Below, piece after piece: positions 22,709 to 33,244 of a stretch of DNA of 64,000 nucleotides (positions are counted from its first letter, which is position 1; the number at the start of each line of letters is the position of its first letter). Where the stretch lies: contig CM018682.1 of assembly GCA_009363875.1 (NCBI GenBank), positions 57,062,031-57,126,030 on the forward strand, given 5' to 3'. The notes under the pieces were generated by a model, which was not told where the DNA came from, did not search any database, and was given only the letters and a program-made list of their open reading frames with translations. The stretch comes from Mikania micrantha (lineage: Eukaryota; Streptophyta; Magnoliopsida; Asterales; Asteraceae). The position numbers and the translations under genes were made by a program.

Positions 22709-23007
22709 GGAACGAGGAGAAGTAGGTAGAGCAGGATAGCTCTAAATCTTTTGGACATCATCACTTAGGTCTTGGACTTAGCTAAAATAACTGAAATTCT
22801 GAAGACTAGAGTTTAATTAGTTTAGCTAAATCTTTGGTTTAATTGATGTAACTATCTCATGCTGAACATGATTTTTGATGTAATTAATTTGGTTGAATTA
22901 ATTTATACGTGATGATTTATTTAGATGCCTACAAGCTTATGAACAATCTACACATCCCACATCCCTCATGGCATCCCGACGTTTCCGCCATCGGTCGGGG
23001 GGTTACA

Positions 23008-25440
23008 TATCAAACAAGTGTATATTGTAAAGACAATACTTGAAAAACAGTGATGTTACAGAACCAGCCAAAACCATTAAAAATTGAGCTCATGGGAGTT
23101 GTTTAAACATGGGTTAGCCGAGTAATGGGTAATAGGATTTGGGTGTGTCTAAACCGGTTTTGTCTTTCATCGAAACTAAAGAAATTCACACCAAAACTTT
23201 CCCTAAACTAACTTAACATTTTAACAAATGCTTTAATAATCATTTGGGTATAAATTACATGAGATTTTGTCATATGAAACCATAAGGATCTAAGGTTAAT
23301 ATGAAAGTGGCCAAAAGATGGGTTATAAGGTGTTAATCGATGGTGTGGTCACCAAATTCCAAAGGTTTTGTGAAACAAGTGTGTTTTAAACTCTTTACAC
23401 GTATAATCGTTTGAGTTGGGAATCAAATAAAGACTAAAACACTTGGGATTTATCAAATGAAGTCATAGAGTACAAGGTTCATATCAAGGAGGTTCAAGGG
23501 TGATTATCCAGTGTTAATCGAAAACCCTAACACCACCCAAACTTAAGTTAGGTTTTTTGTAAACTAATAAACTACGTTTGTGGATAAATCATAGTAATCT
23601 AAGAGTTTGTTTAGTAACTAAGGGATTACAAAGAACTAAGAAGCAGGATGGATCCTTGGGAATTCAAGGAAAATGCTTAAGTATGGGACAATGACACTAA
23701 GTTGTCACCACCCAACACTTAGAGTTCTCATCAAATTGACATTCAAACTAGTTGTCAAATGGATAATTGGTTGACAATCAATTCAAGAAGGAACATGAAT
23801 CAAAGTGGTTAACAAAGAATTATCAAAGGACTTGAAGTTAACTTAAGTTCTAACATGTTTAACTTGTATTCTTCATAAAAATATCTTATGTTTTACTAAA
23901 ATGTAATGATTTTTAACATGTAAACATAGTTTTATAAAGATCATCATTACTTGTTTTACTAAAGTATTTTAATGTAACTTAGATCAATTTCTAAACTAAA
24001 ATTTTGTAACTTAAATAAGATTTATAAATGATGATTTACTAAAAGATTAACGGCATGATATCTTAGAATATTTAAGGAAAATAATAGAAACACACTAGTA
24101 AATTCTTAGGACACTTAGTTGCACACCGAGACCAAAACTATATATACGTCAACTATAAATACTTATAGTATTTGAATCATAATAAATCAACTCAGGTGTT
24201 GAAGATACATAGTCTACAGCAAACGAGCACGTATATTCTGCTGGGTTCATTTGCATTGCAATACAGGTGAGTTCATTGCCCCTTTTCTAAACATTTTTGT
24301 TTCATAAATGCGGGGTTGAGAAGCATGCGTAAATTATTTTCCTTCGATTATATTTTAATTAAATGCTTTTAAATTATATATGTTTTGTATGTATAAATGA
24401 TATCCTATATCATGTCTAGGTAAATTTTTATGTAGGTTTACTAAGGATTATCTACTTATAAAATAAGTGGATATTTGTGCTCAAATAAACATTTTGACGA
24501 ATCAAACAAACATTTTCAACGAATCAAACGAAATAGTTTTAACGAAACAATTATTCGATGTTCAACAAACCTAATGTTCAACGATCAATGAATTAAGTGT
24601 ACATTTGATCAACGAATTTAGTATTCAATGTTCGACGAAAAAAGTACATTTGCAACGAATCTAGAGGAATCAAGAAATCATTTTCAGGGGAAATCTTGGA
24701 AATATCAAAGATAACATGTGTGAACGAATGTATACGAAACAAGGGATGAATCTAGACGAATCAAGAACGAAACAAAAACCCTACATTTCAAAAAGTCCTA
24801 GCTATACCGTTTGATTTGTAGGTCACATGTTTGATGATATTTGCAAAATCCCCTAACTTCTTAGAATCCTTTGATTGATAGACTAGTCCACTCTATTTAA
24901 CCAAGGCCCAATCATTAGGACTTAGCTTTAATTTAAATTTTTATCGACTGGTTTATTTAGGCATTTTAAATTAACAACTTCCACATTTTTCCACATTTGC
25001 TATGGTATTGTTGTGTATGTCAACAGAACTAACAAATCAAATGTTTTTGATGAATCTAACGAATCTAATGTTTTGACTAATCTAACAGAACTAGCGTGGT
25101 GACGAATCTAACGAAACAAGTGTGATGGTGATTGAGAGTGAAAGGTTTAATTATCATTAACAACAACATTTTATGTGGTTCGGTATGTGGTGGGCTGACG
25201 ACTGGGTTTGACACTACGTATCCCCTATATAAAACCATACTAGGCTGGATAGTATATGTGGTTGTTAATGAGGTTAAGGTTTTCATTTAGGTTGTTCAGG
25301 GTTATCAGTTTTTCAGATTGTTCAAGGTCGTAAATTCAGTGATGGTAAGTGAAACGCTTAATTATCATTATCAACAATATTATATGTGGTGGGCTGGCGG
25401 CTGGGTTTGACCCTACGTATGCCCTATATATAAAAATACT
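23008..25440 (+). repeat. degenerate Tekay-like LTR fragment F, no gene seen
   Basis: No coding sequence. Recognised as a plus-strand LTR by CAG/GTGAGTTCATTG at 24267, followed by GTTGAGAAGCATG, matching the donor region of array A and D. An inverted-repeat TATA module at 25146-25280 has a second, truncated copy at 25354-25440. Between them are AACGAAT/CGAATCAAACGAA repeats (24480-24780, 25020-25130). The left limit is unclear: 23008-24160 is AT-rich and may be its U3 or other old sequence. The right end is cut by Sirevirus leader. Confidence 0.6.
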
Positions 25441-25906
25441 AACTAGATATATTAATCGAAGTCATTAATCAACGAAGTCGAAGTTCTCGAAATCCAGATA
25501 GTGTGCGAAGTTCAGGAAGTACTTAAAGGCCAGGCAGTACACGAAATCTTCAAGTAATTGAAGTCATTAATTACATGAAATTCCAAAGTACTCGATGTCC
25601 AAGTAACCAAAATCAAGATCACAAAATCAAGTATCCGAAGCCTAGTACATGAAGCTCAGTAATCGAAGTCAAGTGTACGAAGACAAGTAATCGAAGACCA
25701 GTACACAAAGTTCAGTAGCCGAAGTCAAGAATACTGAATCCAGTTATCGTAAAAATGGAGTTCACAAAAAATAATTGAAAAAATCCAGATGAAATTTCTT
25801 CAAGATTTAGAACTCCAAATTGATACAACAGCTAGATGACGTAGAGATGAATGATAAAGCCGCAAACTAGAAGCAAAAGGTTGTTACCTTTGTGCTAAAA
25901 AGAGCT
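25441..25906 (-). other. Sirevirus 5' leader (S3), truncated, no gene
   Basis: Sequence downstream of the PBS. From 25740 to 25441 it is built of TTCGTGTACT / TTCGATTACT / CTTCGAAT-type words at 15-20 base spacing, the same motif family as LTR U3 and the pre-env region of S1. The leader stops at 25441 against fragment F. Confidence 0.6.
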
Positions 25907-25923
25907 CCAAAGCTTTGATACCA
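25907..25923 (-). promoter_or_regulatory. primer binding site (S3)
   Basis: TGGTATCAAAGCTTTGG two bases after the LTR end, close to the initiator Met-tRNA end TGGTATCAGAGC. It shows that the LTR at 25926 is (also) a 5' LTR. Confidence 0.85.
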
Positions 25924-25925
25924 CT

Positions 25926-26248
25926 TGTAGGTCCCAAAGCTAATCAAGATCCAAGCTTTATCCTATGAAATAAGATAGAGAAGTTAATTTCTATTCAAAA
26001 GTCATGAACTTTACAAGAACTACTTCAATACGTCTAGAAGAGTTCTGCATCGGGATTTCAACCCTAGAACAGTATACAATGCGTCTATGTATACTACTCT
26101 AGAGTACACAATTTCCTATGTACACGAAATCAAAAGTACACGAAAATTACAAGTACACAGAATGTAAAGTTCACTAAAATGAAAAACATGGTCTTCATCT
26201 TGGCTGAAGTTGATTTTGTCAGTCTTTGTCTTCTGGTTGGGCTCTACA
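25926..26248 (-). repeat. Sirevirus LTR (S3), 323 bp
   Basis: Starts TGTAGAGCCC at 26248 and ends GGGACCTACA at 25926; same family as 7073-7441. Motifs TTCGTGTAC and a weak TATA region (TATGTATACT near 26084-26094). The DNA before it is Sirevirus spacer without PPT, so the normal env-like ORF and PPT are missing here. Confidence 0.85.
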
Positions 26249-26822
26249 CATAGAAAATACTTAATTTTGCTCTAAACAATTTCAAGTTTATTAGAACATA
26301 ATCTTATTTTTGTTTAAATATTTTGCAAAAAGTCAAGTAGTTATTGCATATGTCTAGTTTATCTGATTTTAACAAAACTTCTCATTTACTCATTCAATCT
26401 TATTGAGTGATCACATCTAATCTCCTTATTGAAAAACATGCATTTATTCTTTAGTGATTTATATTCATCGAAAGTTGTTATTCTTAAGAAGTTATATTAT
26501 GCTAATAAATTTCTGATTATCAAAAATCATTTCACTTCCCATTGATCTGCTATACTTGACCTTTCAATAAAATCTTTTTGTATTTTTCTTAAAACTTAAA
26601 AACAAAATATTTATGTGTTTTTCTTTTAATCGACTCAATGCTTAACAAAATCTTTTTGTATTTTTCTGTGTTTTTCTCCCCTTAAACTTATAAACAGACT
26701 CAAAAACTAAAATATTTTTGTAAATTTTCTCCACCTAAATTTGTGCAAAAAATGAAAATAAAACAAAAACACACAAATTTTAACTTATTTACAAAAACTT
26801 TTTTAATCAAAACTTATTAGTT
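26249..26822 (-). other. post-pol Sirevirus spacer, no gene seen
   Basis: AT-rich DNA following the RNase H stop, similar in order to S1 2187-2842. Includes PPT-like minus-strand AATTTAGGTGGAGAAAA and TTTAAGGGGAGAAAA (about 26675-26745). It then jumps straight to the LTR, skipping the repeats, env-like ORF and PPT that S1 has. Confidence 0.7.
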
Positions 26823-27977
26823 TCAGTGAGACGAGCAAGTGGTGGAAGCGGGCTGTGTCGAACGGTTTAGTGAAAAGATCCGCAAGATTGTCATCAGTGT
26901 GGATCTTTTCAAGATGAATGAGACGACGTTGAAACAATCATTGATAAAGTGAATCCGGATGCCAATATGTTTAATTTTGAAGTGTTGTACCAAATTCTTG
27001 ACGATCTGAAGGGTTGCTTCATTAACACGATAAATAAGAGAGTCAAGAAAATTCAAACCATAGTCTAGAAGATGATGTTGCATCCAAATGTAATGGGTAC
27101 AACAACTTGACGCAGCAACATACTCATCTTCGGAAGTAGACGTGGACACTGTGGTCTGTTTCTTGCATTGCCACTAGATAAGCCGATCTCCTTGATATTG
27201 ACATCCACATGTGGTCAACATCCTGTCTAGATTACATCCACCAAAATCACTGTCATAATAAGCATATGGTTTAAATTCATAATTTTTGGGTAATTGAGTA
27301 AACTTCTCTTTTGCTCCCTGTGGTTTGACAAAAGTAACCATTTTCATCCAAATTTTGAAATTTTGCAATTTTCCTCCATTAGTTTCAGAAAATTAACCAT
27401 TTTCATCCAAAGTCCATTTAAACTTTGGATGAAAATGATTACTTTTGTCAAACCACAGGGACTAAAATGGTTAATTTTCTGAAACTAATGAAGGAAAATT
27501 GCAAAATTTCAAAATTTGGATGAAAATGGTTACTTTTGTCAAACCACAGGGAGCAAAAGAGAAGTTTACTCCACAAACAAAGTCGAGGTTTTCCAGCAAG
27601 GTAGCGAAAATTTTTTTTGACAACAATAAGGTGAGATGCCATTATCAGTGAACATAATGTCAGGTTTGCTTGCTGTGAGGTAAATCAGTGAACCAATCAT
27701 TGATTTGTAGAGATGTTCATGAACATATTCTCGATCTAAATCCGATGTTAAAACAAGTCGTGCTACCATGGGAGTGGAAGCGGGCTTAGCATCAAACGTC
27801 TTGATCTTTGTGAGAATGTCACACATAGTTTCCCTGATGAATCAGCACCCCCTTCTGATCTTGCTTTACCTGAAGACCCAAGAAGAATGTCATTTCCCCC
27901 ATTGCACTCATCTCAAACTTCTTCTTCATCACAGCCTCAAATTCCTTACACGACACCGAGCTTATGGAACCGAATAT
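26823..27977 (-). pseudogene. Sirevirus RT C-terminal half and RNase H (S3)
   Basis: Starts abruptly at IFGSISSVSCKEFE, directly after the position of the catalytic DD, because the S2 LTR interrupts it. Then MSAMGEMTFFLGLQVKQ, KPASTPMVA, YKSMIGSLIYLTASKPDIMF, a deletion, ASHLIVVKK, a 276-bp MITE, and RNase H pieces YYDSDFGGCNLD and STSTSEDEYVAASSCC. Frameshifts follow the RNase H core (PASTTCSSH end). It cannot work without the N-terminal half. Confidence 0.85.
27296..27571. mobile_element. foldback MITE, 276 bp
   Basis: Nearly perfect palindrome. The left arm starts GAGTAAACTTCTCTTTTGCT and the right arm ends with its complement. Each arm is about 115 bases with a few mismatches around an off-centre region near 27425. 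Words such as CCCTGTGGTTTGAC occur in both arms. It interrupts the RT-RNase H reading frame at the LCLW / PKNYEF junction. No transposase. A non-autonomous DNA transposon is likely; superfamily unclear because I could not define a target duplication. Confidence 0.85.
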
Positions 27978-28404
27978 TGTAGAATGCTCTGGATCGATCA
28001 CTGGAATTCTATTAACAATTCAATCTATGCATAATCTAGATAAAATCTCTATGAATCAAAGACATACAATCATTATCATAAACATTCTCTTCATTGATAC
28101 TGAAATGGATTACAAGAATACACAATAAGAACACATAGTTCTTTCACAATCACACAGATGTACAGGTTCTATCACACACACCTACAAAATCAAACAAACC
28201 TACAATACATACAAAACCCTAGCTGAACCATTAGGTTCGCCAGACGAACCAATAGGTTCGCTGGACGAACCTTTACACAACAAAACTCTAGGTTCGCCGA
28301 ACCTTTACAAACACATGCCTAGGTTCATGGGCCAGACAAACCTAGCATAAAATCTAACTTATCTTATACAATTTGAATGCAACCTATTGCAAAATGTACT
28401 AACA
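27978..28404 (-). repeat. Sirevirus S2 3' LTR, 427 bp
   Basis: Starts TGTTAGTACA at 28404 after a PPT and ends CATTCTACA at 27978. Contains paired GGTTCG and CGAACC words at 28230-28330. The flanking RT sequence resumes at AATAT/ATATT. Its termini and motif differ from the S1/S3 LTRs, so this is a second family. Confidence 0.8.
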
Positions 28405-28419
28405 AACCCCCCCTTAATA
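28405..28419 (-). other. polypurine tract (S2)
   Basis: Minus-strand TATTAAGGGGGGGTTTG next to the LTR start. Confidence 0.8.
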
Positions 28420-28448
28420 GTTGCTTCAAATCTTCAAAATCTTGATCT

Positions 28449-31400
28449 TCAATATTCAATCCGAGTCCAACCCGATGACTGATCTTTACAAACATTATCT
28501 TCAGCACGTATAACCACAAATCTTGGAATCTTTGATAATCTTTTAGCTTCAAGTATTTCATCTCTTTCATCAATCAATTTTTGCAAAGCCAACAACTCTA
28601 CATACAAGTAGTTCACATCCTCCTAATCACATCTAGAATGAATTCCCAAAGTAAAGCACATTCTTGCAATAGTCTGAAATTGCAATGCCATATCTTTATT
28701 ACTCCCTCCCACATCATGATAACCTTCTTTAGCATAAATCTCAGCTTCATTGAGAGTAGCAATATCTTGTTTTGAGCAATTTACAAGCCAAACAAGATCA
28801 AGTAATCTAATCACCCTCCATTTATCATTTTCTTTTAACAAAATGATAGCTTCAGAATATCTTTTATCATAAAACCAAAACTTGAAGTAAGGAGTCCAAT
28901 TTTGTTCTATCTTCCTCAACCTTGGTCTTGAATACACTTTCGGCATAGGATGGACATAAGAGTTATGCTTCAGCACTGAAAATTGAGGTATCAACCAATT
29001 CCATCCTTTCCTTGCTTCCTTTTTCAACAAAGTTTCAAATCTTTCATTATGTTCAGTCTGAAATGGCTTGATCATCTTTAATCTTGACAGCTGCATGCAT
29101 TCAAATGATGGTAAAGACATAAGATCATAAGCTTTTCCAAAGTACTGGCATCCATCAGTTCTCTTCACCACATAACATCCTCTATTCTTCAACACTCCAG
29201 GAATATTGTGATAATATCCACAACTCAGAATCCTTCCATGCATTTTAGACTTTGATCCAATCTTGAATCCTGAAAATTGTCTTGAATGTTTATCAGAAAC
29301 ATATTCATCATATCTTTCAATCATTTGTCTAAAAATCATCAAATTATCAATAATGTACTTGTGTTCTTCTGGATTCTTTCTCCAAACATCCATTGGTGTC
29401 TTGATCTTCAATGTATCACTTGACATACTTTGATATTTCGTATGAGCTTCAATATCAAAAATCTTTTTCAAAGTCTATAGATTGTACAGATTTTCATTAG
29501 AAGATGTATCATATTCAAACTGAATTGATTTTTCTGATTCTTCCATAACCATCTTCCCACAAACATTTTCATTTTTTAATTCATTCACCTTTACTCCAAA
29601 AAAATTAGCAAGATCTTCATTTGTGTATCCATCCTCAATATCAACTTCTTCAATGTCTTTGACTTGAATGAATTCACCAACCTTCCTTTGTAATTCTCCT
29701 TCTTCAGCTTGCTTGAATAACTCTACAAATGTTGGTAATGAATCATCAACAACTGTCTTTTGATACTCAATCTCTGTAATATCTTCAATCTTAACATCTT
29801 CACAATCTTTTGCTCTCTTAGGATCAACAGAAGAAACTGGACTTGCATCTAGTGAAATTCCCGATGATTTGTAAACAACGATAGCTCCAGTAATAGAATT
29901 CAGCTCACTTGAACCACTAGTTCCAGATACACCATCATCATCCTAGTCATCATCATTATAAGCACCAAGACCTGGATGTTCATCAAAATCAGAATCCTCA
30001 TAGTCAACTTTTTCTTCATCATCTTCATCCTCTTCATTGACATAAACAGGATCAACATCATTTCCTTCAGAAACATGAACTCTTTCATTATCATCAACTT
30101 GTGTCTCAGTTTGAACAACAGTACAAGCTTTATCTTGAATATCATCTATCCTTTTCTGCAACATATGATTCTCTTTCTCCAGACTCATTATCTTATCATT
30201 TTGTTCTCTTGCTATTCTCTCCAATGACACAATTCTATCATTCATTGTCTCTCTATTTCTTGTAGATCCTCCTCTCTCCATTTCTGTAGTTAATTGATAT
30301 GACTTTTCATCATGTAATTTTCATTTTGAACTGAAGAAGATTGTTGCTCAGAATCAGCTTTCTCTTTTTGCTTCTAGTACTTATCAAATTCTTGAGATAG
30401 GATAGATATCCTTCTTCTTAACTCAGAATCATCATAATCCAAAGAAAAGTTTAAATCCAAATCATCTAAACCTTCAAACATAGCATCAACTCTTGAAGTA
30501 GAAGCCTCTTGAAATGAAGTAGTAACTGTAGTAGCTTCAACAAAAGAAGCCATAAATGGTGCAACATTTACAGGAACATAACCAGAAGAACTTGGCATTG
30601 AAGCTTCAACATACACAGGAACTGGTGATGTAGAAACAGTAACATCTGAAGAAGATACAGGAATAGAAACATGTACATAAGAAGTAGTAACAGAAACAGG
30701 TGCAGAAGATGTAATCACTAGAGAAAAAACAATAATTCTTGGTGTTCTTATTTTCTTTCTTCTAGGCACATTAGCCATTCTCTACTTCTTCTTTAGACGA
30801 GATGTTTATGGCTCATCCACAGTAAAATTTGGATCATTCCTTTCTTCTCCCTCTTCCCTACTTTGTTGTTGTTGCATGGGATTCCTCTTCATCCTCCTAA
30901 CCATTCGGTTTCCAAATTGGGCATCTTCCATTTCAGATACAGTTGACTCTTCTTCCATTTCATCAACAACATTCTCAGTCTCAAGATTTGAAGGTGATGT
31001 AGCAGTAGCAACCTGCTCAGAAACATTTTGTTGCTCAGGATAAATAACCTGAAGAGGTTCAAGTGTAGATTGAGTAACACTTGAAGTTGCTTGTTCTTGA
31101 TGATAAGATGTAGATGCTTGTTCATGAGCTTGTCTAACTTGTGGATCTTGTGGAGGAGGTGGTGGTTGCTGATCTTCATCCATCTGCTCACTCTCAGAGT
31201 TAGAATCATCATGTCTCCAAGCATCATTGAGTGGAGCTACATAATTGACTCTTGCACAATGACAAATCAAGTCTTTTGTAAGAACAACATCACTACTCTT
31301 CTGATAAATCTTCAATTGACCCAGACTAGAATCAATCATATGCTTTAACTTCATAATGTCATTCACAGCTCTTGGTAAATTCTGCTATGGAAACTTCTCA

Positions 31401-32017
31401 TCAATAAACATCTGCACAAACCTTGGATACATCAAGAATTTGTCTTTAGCCTTAGTGATGTTGTCAGATAGATATCTAAAAATCATAGTAGAGAAGTTAA
31501 ATGGCTTGTTCAGTATCAATGCAACCATAGATGATCTCATCCAATCCCTCAACTCATCAAAAGTTCCTTTCCTCATACTTATGCATTGTATAAGTACATG
31601 TGCAAGAAACTTGTATTCTAGAGGTAACTTCCCATTATTGATGGAATATTCACTGTAGACTCCAAAGTGCTTTATCCTCATGAAACATCCTTTGATGCAT
31701 CTCTTAGGAATCAATGTCATTTCTTCAGGTTCTCCTCCAAACTGTAAAACTCTTCTAACATCAGCTTCGCTAATTCTGATCATTTGTCGCAGCACATTTG
31801 CTTCAATCACAAACACATCATCTACTGTAACCAATCTAGCAGATTCCCAAAAACTCTGAATGTGAGACCTATAAATGTGACAAGAGTTGGAAATAGCATA
31901 ATAGATCCTCGATCTTCTCAGAAACTCTATCATCGGTCTAAACTCTTTACCATTCTTGGTAGTAGGATCCAGATAAGCACACAGATTGTGTTTATCATTG
32001 AATGCTAGATTTGCCAT
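28449..32017 (-). pseudogene. Sirevirus post-pol env-like ORF (S2)
   Basis: Same architecture as the S1 ORF, about 1190 codons. N-terminal domain MANLAFNDKHNLCAYL...IQSFWESA and FLMYPRFVQMFI; Gln/Pro-rich part (31200-30850); Ser/Val/Thr-rich part; coiled coil (MSLEKENHMLQKRI, about 30180); Asp/Glu-rich tract (30000); C-terminal domain with WFYDKRYSEAIILL (28850), corresponding to WYYDDLNLAAVII of S1; end RIEY TGA at 28449. Stops at 31385, 30806, 30374, 29943, 29472 and 28622, plus one frameshift near 30300; otherwise collinear. No membrane segment seen. An in-frame upstream ATG at 32038 exists, but MANLAF matches S1 MADLRF. Confidence 0.75.
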
Positions 32018-33244
32018 ATATACAATTAAAAAAATCAAAAATCATAAATAAAAATTTAATTCAAAAATCAAAAATTAAAAAATTTTCTAAGTCCTAAGTC
32101 CAACGAACCTCCCCTTTGCCGAACCTTTTGTTATGAACGAACCTAAGAAACAGACAAACCTATTTCATGTTAACAAACCTCACAATCAAACAAACCTATT
32201 TTCAAATGCGAACCTTGTGGTCAACCGAACCTTTGACCAACAGAGGTTCGGTCATTGATTCAGAAAAGGTTCAGCCCGAACCTTTTTTAAATTAAACGAA
32301 CCTGTACATTCAAACGAACCTGTCTGAAATCCAGTTCAAAATCCAAATTTACAAATTAGACAAAAATAATCACATCCATAGGTTCGCCATTAGTCGATTA
32401 ACAACTTTAATAAAAACATTTTTCATCAAACTTTGATTTAAACAGGTTTATTCAACAATTTTTAGGTTCGACTAACTAGACTAAGAACTTAGATTTCTAC
32501 AAATCTAGCCGGTGAAAAATCAATCTATCTACCTTTTTACAATCACAACAACAATACGAATCTAATGATCTATGAAAATCCCACTGATAATCGCAAAATA
32601 GAAAAAATCAAAATCAACACTCTGAGGTTCGTTTCTGAGACAAAACAATGAAAGTGACGAAGGTGTTTCACGAACCTTTGAATATATGCCATTTTCAAGT
32701 TTCATACGAACCTGTGAAACAAATCTTTCAACGAACTTGTAAGCAAACCTTGTTTGACTAACCTTTTATCAAACCTATTGAATGATCCTCCTATAAAACC
32801 TATTGGAGGAACCTCCCAGCAAACCTGTTGAACAAACCTCCCAGCAAACCTACTGAACGAACCTCCTAGCAAACCTACTGGATGAACCTCTCAGCAAACC
32901 TACTGGACGAACCTCTCAGAAAACCTTCTATACAAACCTTTCACCAAACCTTCTAAACGAACCTTTCAACAAACCTACCATAGGTTCGGCTCAACAATTA
33001 CACACATTTTCACAAGTCATTTGTCATTTTAACCTTTTCAGATTTAATAAAAAATTTCAAACAAAACAAAATTTGGTGTTTTAGAATTAAAAACAAATAA
33101 TCAATAATTATTGATTCAACATCAGATATATCATAAATCTTTTTCGATTTTAAAATTCTATATTAAAAAACACTGAAATTTTAATTCTGTAATAAAACTG
33201 AAATGAAACATGAAAATGAATGAAATAAACATATATTTTTGGTG
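32018..33244 (-). promoter_or_regulatory. pre-env region with AGGTTCG repeats and TATA-like box (S2)
   Basis: No gene. Minus-strand order: tandem AGGTTCGTyCAGTAGGTTTG units of about 26 bp (32990-32760); TATA-like GCATATATTC at about 32683-32692; CT-rich words; a second GGTTCG cluster (32330-32100); then GACTTAGAAAATTTT about 80 bases before the ATG. S1 has the same GACTTAGAAAATTTT and a TATA box in this place but TTCGTGTACA instead of GGTTCG. The right limit near 33245 is where pol sequence stops matching. Confidence 0.6.

Larger units (their letters stand above)
19274..23007 (+). mobile_element. Tekay-type element E, 3' remnant
   Basis: Only the end of pol, the pre-PPT hairpin, the PPT and the 3' LTR are left to the right of element B. 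The rest of E should lie left of B, beyond the window or deleted. LTR and pol tail differ clearly from B and D, so E is a separate family. Confidence 0.8.
19521..23007 (+). repeat. 3' LTR of element E
   Basis: Starts TGTAACATCACTG and most likely ends GGGGGGTTACA at 23007 (3487 bp), by analogy with GGGTGTGACA ends of the others. CAGTGATGTTACA at 23048-23060 is the exact inverse of the first 13 bases, so an end at 23060 cannot be excluded. Inside: TATA-like GTATAAG at 20508-20514 with CT-rich start region 20520-20600, CGAACC cluster 20910-21410, donor CAG/GTGAGT at 22035, tandem repeats 22130-22447, acceptor TACATGTTTCAG/G ending at 22708. Small ORFs at 20477-20803 are leader sequence. Confidence 0.75.

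Noticed and set aside
23048..23060. CAGTGATGTTACA as true right end of the E LTR
   Set aside because: It is the exact inverse of the LTR start, but other Tekay LTRs end in GGGG-TGTGACA/TTACA, which fits 23007. Left open as an alternative and not used for the boundary.
32755..32990. Regular AGGTTCGTTCAG units as a CRISPR-like array
   Set aside because: Units of about 26 bp without unique spacers, in an AT-rich plant retrotransposon. Plain tandem repeats.
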